The notes beneath the pieces were generated by a model. It saw nothing but the letters and a program-made list of their open reading frames with translations, did no database searches and was not told the DNA's origin. From positions 1 to 14,412 of the forward strand of contig JAEZQV010000062.1 of assembly GCA_023441125.1 (NCBI GenBank): DNA of 14,412 bases, in the 5' to 3' direction. Position numbers and translations under genes: made by a program. The stretch is from Bacillota bacterium (lineage in GTDB: Bacteria; Bacillota_C; Negativicutes; Sporomusales; Sporomusaceae). Positions 13,889 through 14,412 of this stretch are shown piece after piece (the stretch's first letter is position 1; every line of letters starts with the position of its first letter).

Positions 13889-14332
13889 CTAGAGTGCCCG
13901 CAAAACTGCCTCCATCCGTTCCGTTACAGACAATTCTCCTTCCAAACGGAGAATTTTACAGGGTAAAGCGGCCATCCACTGCTCATGCCGCGCACGGCTG
14001 CGCATCTCTAAGCCGCCCTCGTCATAGCCGGCCGCCCATGTAAGAAAAGTCTGCGACGCAGCGTACATCGTCCCGCCGTATTGGATGCTTTTTTCTCCAT
14101 ACCGCTCTACTTCGCGCTTAGCAAGCCTCGCCATACGCAAGTCAGGGGGAATCCATAAAAAGACCACCAGCTCAAATTCAGGAATAAACATGTCGCCCCA
14201 CCCACACAGGGATCCTGATAATATCCATGTAACTGAATTGTGTAAAGCCTGAGCTAGCATGGCATTTCTGCTTTCCTCTTCCCGTCTTTTTACAAATGGC
14301 GGCTTAGTGGGCAGCCAAAAATAATTAATCCT
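13889..14332 (-). pseudogene. remnant of a small P-loop ATPase/adenylate-kinase-like gene, 5' end lost
   Basis: The open frame from 14332 to the stop at 13889 reads INYFWLPTKPPFVKRREEES, then SGSLCGWGDMFIPEFELVVFL, RMARLAKREVERYG, and a C-terminus containing YDEGGLEMRSRARHEQW. This is the body of a family of small AAA/adenylate-kinase-like proteins that normally begin with a GASGSGTTTL Walker A loop and a DxDxYFWLPT motif. Here an in-frame TAA (14333-14335) sits directly upstream and no Walker A is in frame. In another frame, 14400-14383 reads GSDRTI (then T-G-Y-L), which resembles a damaged P-loop at about the right distance (71 bases), so a frameshift plus point changes could have inactivated the gene. 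An ATG at 14260 could start a 123-residue fragment, but it would lack the ATP site. Confidence 0.65.
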
Positions 14333-14412
14333 TTATCTCTTCAACCGCCAGTCGAAACCAGCTTGCAATTCAAATATCCGGTTATTGTTCTGTCGCTGCC
14401 TTACCTCTATAA

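Overview
The window looks like chromosomal DNA of an anaerobic Firmicute. My best guess is a Negativicute of the Sporomusaceae type. This rests on a methyltransferase of the MtaA/UroD family, a soluble chemotaxis-type sensor of a kind I associate with that group, strong AGGAGG-type ribosome binding sites and moderate GC content. The lineage is an inference, not something the sequence proves. There are no tRNA or rRNA genes, CRISPR arrays or insertion sequences. Most of the window is two metabolic blocks facing away from each other around an intergenic stretch that probably carries a small RNA gene.

Left block, all on the minus strand (about 6775 down to 1). A short operon encodes an MtaA-like zinc methyltransferase and, 5 bases later, a CdaR/PucR-type regulator. 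It ends at a 22-bp hairpin terminator. The next unit runs kinase (aminoglycoside-phosphotransferase fold), divergent enolase paralogue, ACS-type MFS transporter, and the start of a soluble chemoreceptor cut by the window edge. An ACS transporter, a CdaR-like regulator, a small-molecule kinase and an enolase together recall the route sugar acid or glycerate -> 2-phosphoglycerate -> PEP. However, the enolase has lost two conserved active-site side chains, so its substrate may be a variant. This is the first candidate for an undescribed pathway.

Middle (6721-7186). A consensus sigma-70 promoter on the plus strand is followed about 65 bases later by a long terminator hairpin with a T-run and no credible ORF. 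This is a good candidate for a ~110-nt RNA gene. A second large hairpin separates it from the LuxR-type regulator gene.

Right block (7187-13230). A LuxR-family regulator (minus strand) diverges from a six-gene plus-strand operon. The operon encodes two carboxyltransferase subunits of the urea-carboxylase type, a stand-alone biotin carrier, a biotin carboxylase, a LamB/YcsF (PxpA-like) hydrolase and a DUF1097 membrane protein. A promoter and a leader hairpin with a T-run precede the first gene, suggesting transcription attenuation. The operon ends at a strong bidirectional terminator. As a whole it reads as a split biotin-dependent amide, urea or lactam carboxylase coupled to a ring-opening or amide hydrolase. 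No allophanate hydrolase is present, so the substrate is open. This is the second candidate for an undescribed system.

Right edge. msrB (methionine sulfoxide reductase B) is followed by the decayed remnant of a small P-loop ATPase/kinase gene, both on the minus strand.
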